A stretch of DNA of 64,000 nucleotides. Source: Acidobacteriota bacterium (GTDB lineage Bacteria > Acidobacteriota > Terriglobia > Bryobacterales > Bryobacteraceae). A program made the translations under genes and the position numbers. Shown piece after piece: positions 17,664 to 27,570 of the stretch. Position 1 is the stretch's first letter, and each line of letters opens with the position of its first letter. The stretch lies in the NCBI GenBank assembly GCA_018268715.1, contig JAFDVZ010000011.1:62001-126000 (forward strand). The letters are read 5' to 3'. Below the pieces are notes generated by a model that was not told where the DNA came from, searched no databases, and saw nothing but the letters and a program-made list of their open reading frames with translations.

Positions 17664-18239
17664 ATGGTTCTATCCGACGTCGACATCAAGCGGTACATCG
17701 AGAAGGGCAAGATCCGCATCAGCCCGGATTTGCCCCCGGAGCAGTTCGGAAGCTGTTCGGTCGACTTCCGGCTCGGAGCCGAGTTCAACATCTTCGAATA
17801 CTCGCGCCACGCCTACATCGACCTGCGCGACCGCGGCGGCATCCAGGACATCATGCGCCCTGTAACCGTCCCCGCCGGCGAGCCCTTCGTCCTTCAACCG
17901 CACGAGTTCGTGCTCGCCATCACCGAAGAGCACCTGGAGCTCGACGACGACATCCTGGGGCGCCTCGAAGGCCGTTCGAGCCTCGGCCGCATCGGCATCA
18001 TCGTCCACGGCACGGCCGGCCTGTTCGACCCCGGTTGGCGCGGCAAGGCGACGCTCGAACTCAGCAACCTCGGCCGTATGCCGGTGGCGTTGTACCCCGG
18101 GATGCGCATCTGCTCGTTCACCTTCGAGCAGGTGTCGACGCCCGTCTCCGTGCCCTACTACAAGAAACCGTCCAACAAGTACGCGGGCCAGACCAAGCCC
18201 CTGGCGAGCCGTCTGGTGGGCGAGATCAAGGGCTCCTGA
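17664..18239 (+). CDS. dcd: dCTP deaminase
   Basis: A 191-residue enzyme that converts dCTP to dUTP (or, in the bifunctional subgroup, directly to dUMP) for thymidylate synthesis. Family motifs are MVLSDVDIKRYIEKG at the start, the SCSVDFRLG strand, EGRSSLGRIGIIVHGTAG, and LFDPGWRGKATLELSN that includes the catalytic Glu. The C-terminal KPSNKYAGQ is the usual trimer tail. The thymidylate kinase gene lies at 57552-58205 in the same window but is unlinked. The stop codon TGA overlaps the ATG of the peptidase gene (TGATG), so the two are translationally coupled. Confidence 0.96.
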   Translation: MVLSDVDIKRYIEKGKIRISPDLPPEQFGSCSVDFRLGAEFNIFEYSRHAYIDLRDRGGIQDIMRPVTVPAGEPFVLQPHEFVLAITEEHLELDDDILGRLEGRSSLGRIGIIVHGTAGLFDPGWRGKATLELSNLGRMPVALYPGMRICSFTFEQVSTPVSVPYYKKPSNKYAGQTKPLASRLVGEIKGS

Positions 18240-19777
18240 TGCGTATCGCAATCGCCCTGGCGGCGCTCGCCGCCGCGGCGCAGACTCCGAACGGCGCCCG
18301 CCTTCGCGCCGATCTCGACTTCCTCACCTCCGACGCGCTCGAAGGCCGAGCCTCGTTGAGCCGCGCCGCCGACATTTCGGCCCTCTACATCGCCGCGGAC
18401 TTCGCGCGATCGGGCCTGAAGCCGGCCGCCGCCAACGGGTCCTACCTGCAGGAGTTCCCGCTCATCGGATACCGCGGCAACCCCGCCGGCCGTTCCCTCA
18501 CCATGACCCGCGCGGGCGTCGACAAACCGTTTCGCGCCTTCTCAGGCGGCTTCGCGCGCGACGTCCACGTGCGCGCCCCGGCGGTGTTTGTGGGCTACGG
18601 CATCACCGCGCCCGAGTTCCACTACGACGACTACGCGGGCGTCGACGCAGCCGGTAAGGTCGTCGTCATGTTCGACCACGAGCCGCAGGAAAACGACTCG
18701 CGCTCCATCTTCAACGGCGCCGGACACACCCTTCACGCCGGCCGCGCCATCAAGATCGCCAACGCCCGCCGGCACGGCGCCGTGGCCATCCTCATCGCGA
18801 GCGAACCGCTGCGCACTCATCCCGGCCTGCTCGACCGTCCCGCCAATCAAGGCCAGCCGATGCGCGCCGCCGCGCCGCCCCAGGCGCTCGACGACGACGG
18901 CCAGATCCCGGCCTTCAGCATCGGCGACGACGTCCTGGCCGAACTCCTGGCCCAACCGCCGGCCAACCTGCAGCGCGCCATCGACGCATCGTTGAAGCCG
19001 CGGTCGGCCGCGCTCGCGGACACCGTTGTCACCCTCCGCAGCACGAATCTCGAAACGCACCGCGGCGTATCGTCGAACGTCGTGGGGTTGCTCGAAGGCA
19101 GCGACCCGGCGCTCCGATCCGAGACCGTTCTGGTGACCGGCCACTACGATCACCTGGGCCTGCAAAACGGCCACGTCTACGCCGGAGCGAACGACAACGC
19201 CTCCGGAACCGTCGCCGTCATGGAGCTGGCCCGTCTGTTCGCCGCCGCGCCCGTCCGCCCCAAGCGCAGCATCCTGTTCGTCGTGTTCGGATCGGAGGAG
19301 CAGGCGATGCTCGGCTCGTTCTACTATGCGGCGCATCCGCTGCGGCCGCTGGCCACCACGCGAGCCGTCATCAACCTGGACATGGTGGCCCGCGATGAAG
19401 CCCACATCCCGCAAAGCGAAGGGGTGCTCGACATCCCGGCCGACACGTCGAACGAGCTGAACCTGGTGGGGACGTCCTACAGCCCGGACCTGGCGAAAAT
19501 CATCGAGCGCATGAACGCCGACGTCGGGCTGCAGCTCGATACGAAGTTCGATCGCGACCACACGCTGCACGCGCTATTCCGGTGCGATCATCTACCGTTC
19601 CTGGTGGAAGGAGTCCCGGCCGTGTGGCTGTTCGGAGGCTTCCATCCCGGCTATCACGAGCCGTCGGACACGGTGGAAAAGCTGAACTTCCCGAAGCTCG
19701 AGAAGGTGACGAAGCTGGCCTATCGAGTGACGGCCGAGGTCGCTAACGCCGCCGCGCCCCCGGCCTTCAAAAAGTAG
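18239..19777 (+). CDS. M28-family zinc metallopeptidase, exported
   Basis: A 512-residue protein from ATG 18239, with a Sec leader (MRIAIALAALAAAAQ). A PA-type insertion (about residues 95-240) is followed by the M28 catalytic domain with two-zinc ligands in GHYDHLG, GANDNASG, the GSEEQ pair, NLDMV and FHPGYHEPSDT. Such enzymes are aminopeptidases acting on short peptides. The longer frame upstream of 18239 merely crosses dcd out of phase. Coupling to dcd by a TGATG overlap is odd functionally, since a periplasmic peptidase has no evident link with nucleotide metabolism. Its stop codon abuts that of recA. Confidence 0.92.
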   Translation: MRIAIALAALAAAAQTPNGARLRADLDFLTSDALEGRASLSRAADISALYIAADFARSGLKPAAANGSYLQEFPLIGYRGNPAGRSLTMTRAGVDKPFRAFSGGFARDVHVRAPAVFVGYGITAPEFHYDDYAGVDAAGKVVVMFDHEPQENDSRSIFNGAGHTLHAGRAIKIANARRHGAVAILIASEPLRTHPGLLDRPANQGQPMRAAAPPQALDDDGQIPAFSIGDDVLAELLAQPPANLQRAIDASLKPRSAALADTVVTLRSTNLETHRGVSSNVVGLLEGSDPALRSETVLVTGHYDHLGLQNGHVYAGANDNASGTVAVMELARLFAAAPVRPKRSILFVVFGSEEQAMLGSFYYAAHPLRPLATTRAVINLDMVARDEAHIPQSEGVLDIPADTSNELNLVGTSYSPDLAKIIERMNADVGLQLDTKFDRDHTLHALFRCDHLPFLVEGVPAVWLFGGFHPGYHEPSDTVEKLNFPKLEKVTKLAYRVTAEVANAAAPPAFKK

Positions 19778-20842
<1,065 letters not shown>

Positions 20843-20853
20843 GGGTAGTCTTG

Positions 20854-20859
20854 ATTATA
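20854..20859 (-). promoter_or_regulatory. Candidate -10 element of recA
   Basis: Perfect TATAAT on the minus strand, 11 nt before the ATG. No good -35 at the normal distance. Confidence 0.6.
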
Positions 20860-20890
20860 TCCCGGCCCCGCGTCCGCCGCGAGAGGTTTC

Positions 20891-20907
20891 TTCGCCAAAT
20901 TTTCGCC
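20891..20907. repeat. TTCGCC-N5-TTCGCC direct repeat upstream of recA
   Basis: Two exact TTCGCC copies at 20891-20896 and 20902-20907 with an 11-bp period, about one helical turn. They lie 49-65 nt upstream of the recA start and about 32 bp beyond its -10. SOS boxes made of direct repeats exist in Alphaproteobacteria; whether this is one is untested. Confidence 0.3.
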
Positions 20908-20931
20908 TATCTGAAAGGATAGCCGCCGACT

Positions 20932-22314
20932 TCAACGCTTTGGCGGCGCGGACGGGTAGGCGCCGGCGGGCATGGCGGGATTCGCCTTCCGCTCCTGTGC
21001 CTCGTCCCAGGCCGCGCGAACTGGCTCCGGGAAGGTCTTCAGCAACTCCTCGATGCGCGACTGGATCCTGGCCACCACCTGCGGATTCTCGGCCGCGACG
21101 TCGTAGCTTTCGTCCGGATCGTTGGCCAGGTCGTAGAGCTCCGGACGCGGCAGCGTGAAGCTGTGCCGCCCGCCCGGGGGCGCGGGCGCGTAGGCCGCGG
21201 TGTTGTGCCGCGCGATGTGCAGCTTCCAGTTCATCGAACGCGCGCACTGCAGATCCCAATTGTCGAAGTAGAGGAGCACGTCGCGGTCCATCGTTTCCTT
21301 CTGACCGCTCAGCATGGGCCATATGTCGATGCCGTCGAGCGGTTTCGATGTCGGCTCGCCGCCGCACAATCGGGCCACCGTCGGGAAGACGTCGAGCATG
21401 GAGCCGAGTCCCCCGCACACACGGCCCCTAGGGATCTGGCCCGGCCAGCGGGCGATGAACGGCTCCCGCACGCCGCCTTCATAGGTGGTGTTCTTGCGGC
21501 CGCGCAGTTTGCCTGGGCTGCCCTGATACCAGGGCCCGTTATCGCTTGAAAACATCACCAGCGTGTTGCTTTCCAGGCCGTTCTGCTTCAACGCTCCGAG
21601 GATCTGGCCGACGCTCCAGTCCACCTCCTCCACCACGTCGCCGTAGATCCCTTCGGGCGACTTGCCGCGGAAGCGCGCCGAGGCGCCCAGCGGAATGTGC
21701 GGATAGGTGTGCGGCAAGTACAGAAAGAACGGCTTTGTTTTGTTCGCGCCGATGAACTGCAGCGCCTGCTCCGTGTAGCGGGGCGTCAGCGTCTCGAGCG
21801 TGGCGGGTTGCTCCACTACCTCCGTATTGTGCAGCAGCACGCGCGGAGTCATGTCGTTGCTGTACGGGATGCCAAAATATCCGTCAAAGCCGCGACTGGT
21901 GGGCAGGTAGGCGTCCGGCCGGCCGAGGTGCCACTTGCCGATGCACATGGTGCTGTAACCCCGCGCCTTCAGCATCTGGGCCATGGTGGTCTCGTCGAGA
22001 TTCAAGCCCTCCTTGTCCTGCGGAAACAGGACTCGCGGCACGCCGACGCGGGTGGGATAGCGCCCGGTCAGCAGCGCCGCGCGCGAGGGCGAACAGACCG
22101 GATCGGCCGAGTTGAAGTTGGTGAAGCGAACTCCTTCGGAGGCCATGCGGTCGATGTTCGTCGTGCGAATCTTCGATCCGTAGCAGCCCAGATCGCCGTA
22201 GCCCAGATCGTCGCAGTAGATCATGATCACGTTCGGCCGCTTGGGCGTCGCGGCCAGCAGATTCGAGGCGGCTGCGGCGCCCGCCGATGCCAGAAAATCG
22301 CGCCGGGTTGTCAT
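20932..22314 (-). CDS. Sulfatase (arylsulfatase A-like), Tat-exported
   Basis: A 460-residue formylglycine-dependent sulfatase. A Tat leader (TTRRDFLASAGAAAA) is followed by the metal block YCDDLGYGDLGCYG with the canonical Asp-Asp pair and by the maturation motif CSPSR at residues 74-78, whose Cys becomes formylglycine. The GKWHLG block and SSDNGPWY metal site are also intact, so full activity is expected. It probably removes sulfate esters from polysaccharides or aryl compounds. No formylglycine-generating enzyme is in the window. CACAAT lies 9 nt before the start. Divergent from the next sulfatase with 81 bp between. Confidence 0.94.
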   Translation of the reverse strand: MTTRRDFLASAGAAAASNLLAATPKRPNVIMIYCDDLGYGDLGCYGSKIRTTNIDRMASEGVRFTNFNSADPVCSPSRAALLTGRYPTRVGVPRVLFPQDKEGLNLDETTMAQMLKARGYSTMCIGKWHLGRPDAYLPTSRGFDGYFGIPYSNDMTPRVLLHNTEVVEQPATLETLTPRYTEQALQFIGANKTKPFFLYLPHTYPHIPLGASARFRGKSPEGIYGDVVEEVDWSVGQILGALKQNGLESNTLVMFSSDNGPWYQGSPGKLRGRKNTTYEGGVREPFIARWPGQIPRGRVCGGLGSMLDVFPTVARLCGGEPTSKPLDGIDIWPMLSGQKETMDRDVLLYFDNWDLQCARSMNWKLHIARHNTAAYAPAPPGGRHSFTLPRPELYDLANDPDESYDVAAENPQVVARIQSRIEELLKTFPEPVRAAWDEAQERKANPAMPAGAYPSAPPKR

Positions 22315-22395
22315 GAAGCACCCATTGTGTCAGGCGCGGCGAACGACGACAACACGAAGGGGGCGCGGGCGGGTGTACGATTGGCGTGTCAGTTT

Positions 22396-23796
22396 ATGAA
22401 CCCGATCACACGCCGCGCGGTCGCCGCCGCCCTTTCGACGCCGCTAATGAACACGATGCGAGCCGCCGCGGCCCGGCCCAATGTGCTGCTGCTGCATTGC
22501 CACGACCTGGGCCAGCACCTGGGTTGCTATGGCGTCGATTCCGTCCAATCGCCGAATCTGGACCGGCTGGCGTCCGAGGGCGTGCTGTTTGAGCGGAACT
22601 TCTGCACCGCACCCCAGTGCAGCCCCTCCCGAGCGTCCATCTTCACAGGCCGCTATCCGCACTCGAACGGAGTGATGGGGTTGACGCACGCTGACTTCGC
22701 CTGGGACCTGAACAGCGGCGAGCAGCACCTGGGACAGATTCTGAAAGCCTCGGGCTATTCGACGCACGGCGTGGGCGTCATTCATGAGACGCGCTCCGGC
22801 CCGGCGCGCTGCGGCTTCGACGATTACACGAACCAATCCCAGGCCGTCGCCATGGCGGACGCGGCGATCGCGAAGCTGCGGTCGCTCGCCGGGCGCGGGC
22901 GGCCGTTCTACCTGCAGGCGGGCTGCATTGAGCCGCATCGGCTGGGCGGTCCGAATCGCGACGTCGACCAGGGCTTTCTCGACGGTCGCCTGAAACCCGA
23001 CGCCGAGCGCGGCGTCCGCATCCCGCCGTATCTGCGCGACACGCCCGGCACACGCACGGAGCTCGCCGAATTGCAGGGCGCCATCCGCCACATGGACGAG
23101 CAGATGGGCCGCGTGCTGGCCGCCGTGCGCGAGTTGGGCCTTGAAGGCGACACGCTCACCATCTTCACGACGGACCACGGCATCGCCATGCCGCGCGCCA
23201 AATGTTCGGTGTATGAGCCGGGACTGCTGACCTCGTTCATCCTGCGCTATCCGGCGCGCGAGGGCTGGCGCGGCGGCGGGCGGAGGCGCGAGATGATCTC
23301 GAATATCGACCTGCTGCCGACGGTGCTCGACCTGGCGGGCGTCGCCATTCCATCGGCGGTGGAGGGCCGGTCGCTCGCGCCGCTGCTCGACGGCAAAGCC
23401 TATGCGCCGCGCGAGCTCATCTTCGGCGAGATGACGTATCACGACTACTATGATCCGCGCCGCAGCGTCCGCACCCAAACGCACAAACTGATCGTGAACT
23501 TCTCGAGCGCGCCCGCCTTCATGGATCCTTCGCAATCCTGGCGGCCGCGTTCGGACACCGTCACGCCGCCCAATCACGCCATGGCCTACCATCCCCCCTA
23601 CGAACTGTACGACCTGAGCCATGATCCCTGGGAGCAGAACGACGTCGCCCGGGACCCCGCCTACGCGTCCATCGCGGCCCAGTTGCGCGCAAAGCTCATG
23701 GCGCACCTGCGGGCCACACGCGATCCAATCCTGAGCGGCGCCGTCACCGGTCCCCTGCATCGCCGCGCGCAATCGTGGCTCGAAGGCCACAGCTAG
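22396..23796 (+). CDS. Sulfatase-family protein with modified metal site
   Basis: A 466-residue protein beginning at ATG 22396 with a Tat-type leader (MNPITRRAVAAALS); the longer frame upstream crosses the divergent sulfatase. The Cys of CSPSRAS at residue 75 fits the formylglycine site, but the usual DD metal pair is replaced by HD (LLHCHDLGQHLGCYG). The second metal block TTDHGIAMPRAK is present. The closest group by features is the N-sulfoglucosamine sulfohydrolase-like S1 branch, in which the first Asp varies; substrate unknown. The next gene follows after 10 nt, forming a two-sulfatase operon. Confidence 0.9.
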   Translation: MNPITRRAVAAALSTPLMNTMRAAAARPNVLLLHCHDLGQHLGCYGVDSVQSPNLDRLASEGVLFERNFCTAPQCSPSRASIFTGRYPHSNGVMGLTHADFAWDLNSGEQHLGQILKASGYSTHGVGVIHETRSGPARCGFDDYTNQSQAVAMADAAIAKLRSLAGRGRPFYLQAGCIEPHRLGGPNRDVDQGFLDGRLKPDAERGVRIPPYLRDTPGTRTELAELQGAIRHMDEQMGRVLAAVRELGLEGDTLTIFTTDHGIAMPRAKCSVYEPGLLTSFILRYPAREGWRGGGRRREMISNIDLLPTVLDLAGVAIPSAVEGRSLAPLLDGKAYAPRELIFGEMTYHDYYDPRRSVRTQTHKLIVNFSSAPAFMDPSQSWRPRSDTVTPPNHAMAYHPPYELYDLSHDPWEQNDVARDPAYASIAAQLRAKLMAHLRATRDPILSGAVTGPLHRRAQSWLEGHS

Positions 23797-23806
23797 GAAG
23801 ACGAAC

Positions 23807-25660
23807 ATGCCCATTACACGCCGTGAATTCGCCGCCTCGGTAGCGGCGCCATTCGTTCAGGCGGCCGCCGCGCCGCGGCCCAACATTCTATGGATCACCT
23901 GTGAGGACATTGGCCCACACCTGCACGCCTGCGGCGACGATTATTCGGTGACGCCGCAACTGGACCGCCTGTGCGCGCGCGGGTCGATCTATATGAACGC
24001 GTGGTCGAACGCGCCGGTGTGCGCGCCGGCTCGCACCACCATCATCAGCGGCGTGTATCCGCCGTCCACCGGCGCCGAGCATATGCGCTCCATGACGCGC
24101 ATGCCCGAAGGCTGGAAGATGTTCCCCGGTTATCTGCGCGAGGCGGGCTACTACTGCTCCAACAACGTCAAGGAAGACTATAACCTGGAGAAACCGCCCG
24201 GCACGTGGGACGACTCCTCCAAGAACGGGCATTGGCGCAACCGGGCGGCCGGGCAGCCGTTCTTTTCGGTCTTCAATCTGGAGATCACGCACGAAAGCCA
24301 GATCCGCAAACGCCCCCACAAGTGGATCCACGACCCCGCCAAGGCTCGCGTTCCGGCCTACCATCCCGATACGATCGAGGTCCGCCAGGACTGGGCCCAA
24401 TACTACGACAACATCACGACCATGGACGGACAGGCGGGAGCGATCCTCGCCGATCTGGAAAAGGACGGCCTGGCCGACGACACCATCGTATTCTTCTACG
24501 GCGACCACGGTTCCGGCATGCCGCGCAGCAAACGCTGGCCGTACAACTCGGGGTTGAACGTGTCGATCGTGGCGGCGATCCCGGAGAAGCACCGTCGTCT
24601 GGCCGCGTCCGGATACGTCGCGGGCGGCAAGAGCAACCGGCTGATCGGGTTCGTCGACCTGGCCCCGACCATGCTCAGCCTGGCGGGCCTGAAGCCCCGC
24701 CCGTTCCATCAGGGACAGGCGTTTCTGGGCCCCTACGCCGCCCCTCCGGCGCGCTATAGCTTCGGCTTTCGCGGACGCATGGATGAGCGCTACGATTGCG
24801 TGCGCAGCGTCCGCGACCAGCGCTACGTCTACGTCCGCAATTACATGCCCCACAAGATCTACGGCCAATATCTGGCCTACATGTGGGAGACGCCCACCAC
24901 ACGGGTTTGGGAGCGTCTGTACAAGGAAGGGAAACTGAACGCGGCCCAGCGCAAATTCTGGGAGCCGAAGCCGCCCGAGGAGCTGTACGACCTGACGACG
25001 GATCGCGACGAAGTGAACAACCTGGCGACTTCGCCTGAATTCGCCGGCGTGCTGGCCGAGTTGCGAAAGGAGCACCGCGAGCACGAGTTGAAAATCCGCG
25101 ACATCGGACTGCTTCCGGAGGCCGAAATCCATAGCCGGGCCAAGGGCGGCGCACCCTATGACGCGGGCCACGACGAGAAAATCTATCCAGCCGAACGCGT
25201 GCTGAACGCCGCCGAACTGGCGAGCTCGCTCCGGCCCGGCGTGGGGGCGCAACTGGAAAAGCTGATGTCCGATTCCGACAGCGGCGTGCGCTACTGGGGC
25301 GCCATGGGCCTTCTGATGCGCGGCGCCGAAGCGGTGCGCGCCTCCCGCCAGCCGTTGCGGCGGGCGCTTGAGGATCAAGCGCCCAGCGTCCGCATCGTCG
25401 CGGCGGAAGCCCTGGCGCGCCACGGCGACGAAGCGGACCTTCAACCTTGCCTGGAGACGCTGATCGCACTGGCCCACCCGGTGGTGAACGGCGCCTATGT
25501 GTCGGTGCAGGCATTGAACGCCATCGACGCGCTGGGCGAGAAGGCGCTGTCGCTGAAGGAGCGCGTGGCGGCGCTGCCCGACGCCGACCCGAACGCTCCG
25601 GCTCGCGCCCGAACCGAGTACATCCTGCGGCTCAAGAGCTCGATCGCCAGCCGGTCGTGA
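23807..25660 (+). CDS. Sulfatase with C-terminal HEAT-like repeats
   Basis: A 617-residue protein with Tat-like leader (MPITRREFAASVAAPF). The formylglycine motif is CAPAR at residues 72-76; the metal block reads TCEDIGPHLHACGDD, also unlike the standard DD-GxxxLGCYG. The second metal site is FFYGDHGSGMPRSK. After about residue 480 come alpha-helical repeats (AELASSLRPG, YWGAMGLLMRGAEAV, VRIVAAEALARHGDE), typical of HEAT/PBS repeats fused to sulfatases in Acidobacteria and Planctomycetes. AGGAAG precedes the ATG. Substrate is probably a sulfated glycan; the fused repeats may bind partner protein or polymer, which is inference. Confidence 0.92.
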   Translation: MPITRREFAASVAAPFVQAAAAPRPNILWITCEDIGPHLHACGDDYSVTPQLDRLCARGSIYMNAWSNAPVCAPARTTIISGVYPPSTGAEHMRSMTRMPEGWKMFPGYLREAGYYCSNNVKEDYNLEKPPGTWDDSSKNGHWRNRAAGQPFFSVFNLEITHESQIRKRPHKWIHDPAKARVPAYHPDTIEVRQDWAQYYDNITTMDGQAGAILADLEKDGLADDTIVFFYGDHGSGMPRSKRWPYNSGLNVSIVAAIPEKHRRLAASGYVAGGKSNRLIGFVDLAPTMLSLAGLKPRPFHQGQAFLGPYAAPPARYSFGFRGRMDERYDCVRSVRDQRYVYVRNYMPHKIYGQYLAYMWETPTTRVWERLYKEGKLNAAQRKFWEPKPPEELYDLTTDRDEVNNLATSPEFAGVLAELRKEHREHELKIRDIGLLPEAEIHSRAKGGAPYDAGHDEKIYPAERVLNAAELASSLRPGVGAQLEKLMSDSDSGVRYWGAMGLLMRGAEAVRASRQPLRRALEDQAPSVRIVAAEALARHGDEADLQPCLETLIALAHPVVNGAYVSVQALNAIDALGEKALSLKERVAALPDADPNAPARARTEYILRLKSSIASRS

Positions 25661-25802
25661 CAGGCTGATCCTGTCGTGTCCGCCCCGCGCCAAAGGCCTC
25701 ACGAACCGATGGCCAGCTCCGATGAGAAAAAAGATCGCGATGCGCACCATAAGTGTGGGCAGTGCGCTCGAAGGTCTGCTTTTCGGGTAAGGGGGAATCG
25801 GC

Positions 25803-27563
25803 GTGGGCGGGATTCGTTGGACGATTTCATTCAGGACAGTGGCGATCGCGTGGGTTGCGGTCATCGTAGCCGCTGTCGCCAGCCTGCTGGTGCAGCGTTC
25901 CGTGATTCGGAATCAAGGGCTCGCCTTGGAAAGGGACGCTATGCGCGGCATCGTGCTTTCTGCCGAGAGCACCCGCGAAAGCGTGGCCAAGCTCAACTCG
26001 AGCAACGCATTTGATCGCGCGGGCCTGGTCGCCGAAGTCCGAAAGAGTTCCGATTATAGAAATACCCGTTTGTACTCCACCATTCCTGTGGTGGCGGCCT
26101 GGAAGGCGATTCAGCATGTGGCGGACAAGGAGGGTTACCAGTTCCGCGTTCCGTCACAGAATCCCCGCAATCCGGACAACGCTCCAACCCCCGCCGAGGA
26201 GAAGATCCTGGCCGCGCTGGCCGACGGAAAGCAGTCCGAGTACTTCGAATTGGACAAGGAAAAGAACGAGATGGTGTTTGCCCGCCCGATCCGCTTGGGG
26301 CCGGAGTGCATGAGTTGCCATGGATCGCCCCCCGCGGATAATCGCGACGGCAAGGACGTTGTCGGATTCAAGATGGAAGGGTGGCGGGCCGGCGAAATGC
26401 ACGGGGCCTTCGTCCTGCGGGCCAAGATGACAAAGGTGGACGCGGCGGTCAGCGCGGGCATGACCACCGCGGCCATGTGGTTGTTGCCGTTGGCGGGGCT
26501 GATCGGGTTCGGGGCGTTCCTCGCCTCACGTCCGATCCGGGGGGCGCTTGGCCATGCGGTGGAGGTGTTGCAGACCATCGCCAAGGGCGATCTGACGCAT
26601 GAGGTCGACCTGCACGGCAATAACGAGATCGGCGACATGGGTACGGCGATGCGGACCATGCAGGATTCGTTGCGCCTGGTGCTGAACGAAATCAGCGACA
26701 GCGTCAAGGCGGTGGCGGCATCGTCCACGGAACTGGTGGCCAACTCCGGCGCGATGTCGGATGGGGCCCGCCGGACCTCGGATAAGGCGCACTCGGTGGC
26801 CGCGGCCGCCGAGCAGGTGAGCACGAACGTGACCTCGGTGGCGGCGGGCATGGAGCAGACCACCACGAATCTGGCCAGTGTCTCCTCCCACACTGAGCAG
26901 ATGACGTCCACCATCGGCGAGATCGCGTCGAACTCTGAAAAAGCGCGGCGGATCACCGAGGACGCCATGACTCAGGCGGCCCGGATCACCGACCAGATGG
27001 GCCAACTGGGCGAGGCCGCCCGCGAGATCGGCAAGGTCACCGAGACCATCAACGAGATTTCGTCCCAGACGAACCTGCTCGCCTTAAACGCCACCATCGA
27101 GGCCGCCAGGGCCGGAGCAGCCGGTAAGGGCTTCGCCGTCGTCGCCAACGAAATCAAGGAACTGGCGCAGGAGACCGCGTCGGCCACCGAGGACATTAAG
27201 AGCCGCATCGCGGGCGTCCAATCGTCGGCGTCAACAGGCATTTCCGAGATCCAACGCATCTCCCGCGTGATCGGCGAGGTGAGCGGCATCGTGTCGTCCA
27301 TCGCCGCGGCGATTGAGGAGCAGGCCTCGGTCACCACCGGCATCTCCCAGAACATCGCGGAGGCTTCCACCGGCGTGAAGGACGCGAACGTCCACGTTTC
27401 GGAAATGTCGGTGGCCACTCAGGACATCGCCAAGGCGATCCAGGTGGTGGATCAGACGGCCAGCGAACTGACCGGAGGCAGCGACGAAGTCCGCGCGAGC
27501 GCGGCCGAGTTGTCGCGCGTCGCCGAGCAACTTCACCTGGCCATGTCGCGCTTCAGCATCTAA
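25803..27563 (+). CDS. Methyl-accepting chemotaxis protein with haem-c sensor domain
   Basis: A 586-residue receptor. TM1 is about residues 9-30; residues about 45-215 form a periplasmic Tll0287-like (DUF3365) domain with a CMSCH haem-c motif at residues 169-173. TM2 is about 219-240, followed by HAMP and a signalling coiled coil containing the conserved hairpin tip ([20 protein letters not shown]). The attached c-type haem makes it a likely redox or gas sensor, as in described haem-MCPs of metal reducers. No cheA, cheW or cheR lies in the window, so it is an orphan receptor that must couple to chemosensory proteins elsewhere. Start is GTG after a GGGGGA ribosome-binding site. Confidence 0.93.
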   Translation: MGGIRWTISFRTVAIAWVAVIVAAVASLLVQRSVIRNQGLALERDAMRGIVLSAESTRESVAKLNSSNAFDRAGLVAEVRKSSDYRNTRLYSTIPVVAAWKAIQHVADKEGYQFRVPSQNPRNPDNAPTPAEEKILAALADGKQSEYFELDKEKNEMVFARPIRLGPECMSCHGSPPADNRDGKDVVGFKMEGWRAGEMHGAFVLRAKMTKVDAAVSAGMTTAAMWLLPLAGLIGFGAFLASRPIRGALGHAVEVLQTIAKGDLTHEVDLHGNNEIGDMGTAMRTMQDSLRLVLNEISDSVKAVAASSTELVANSGAMSDGARRTSDKAHSVAAAAEQVSTNVTSVAAGMEQTTTNLASVSSHTEQMTSTIGEIASNSEKARRITEDAMTQAARITDQMGQLGEAAREIGKVTETINEISSQTNLLALNATIEAARAGAAGKGFAVVANEIKELAQETASATEDIKSRIAGVQSSASTGISEIQRISRVIGEVSGIVSSIAAAIEEQASVTTGISQNIAEASTGVKDANVHVSEMSVATQDIAKAIQVVDQTASELTGGSDEVRASAAELSRVAEQLHLAMSRFSI

Positions 27564-27570
27564 GGAGACG

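Noticed and set aside
16637-18238. Long N-terminal extension of the M28 peptidase frame
   Set aside because: It runs antisense through the TRAFs-binding-like gene and out of phase through dcd; the true start at 18239 has a leader peptide and overlaps the dcd stop.
21697-22395. Upstream extension of the second sulfatase frame
   Set aside because: It is antisense to the divergent first sulfatase; ATG 22396 gives a proper Tat leader.
25661-25802. Possible riboswitch (GEMM type) or leader peptide before the chemoreceptor
   Set aside because: An AAAGGCCTC-like patch recalls a GEMM element but the two-stem architecture and tetraloop receptor are not found. A 22-codon frame (25722-25790) has no ribosome-binding site and nothing to mark it as an attenuator.
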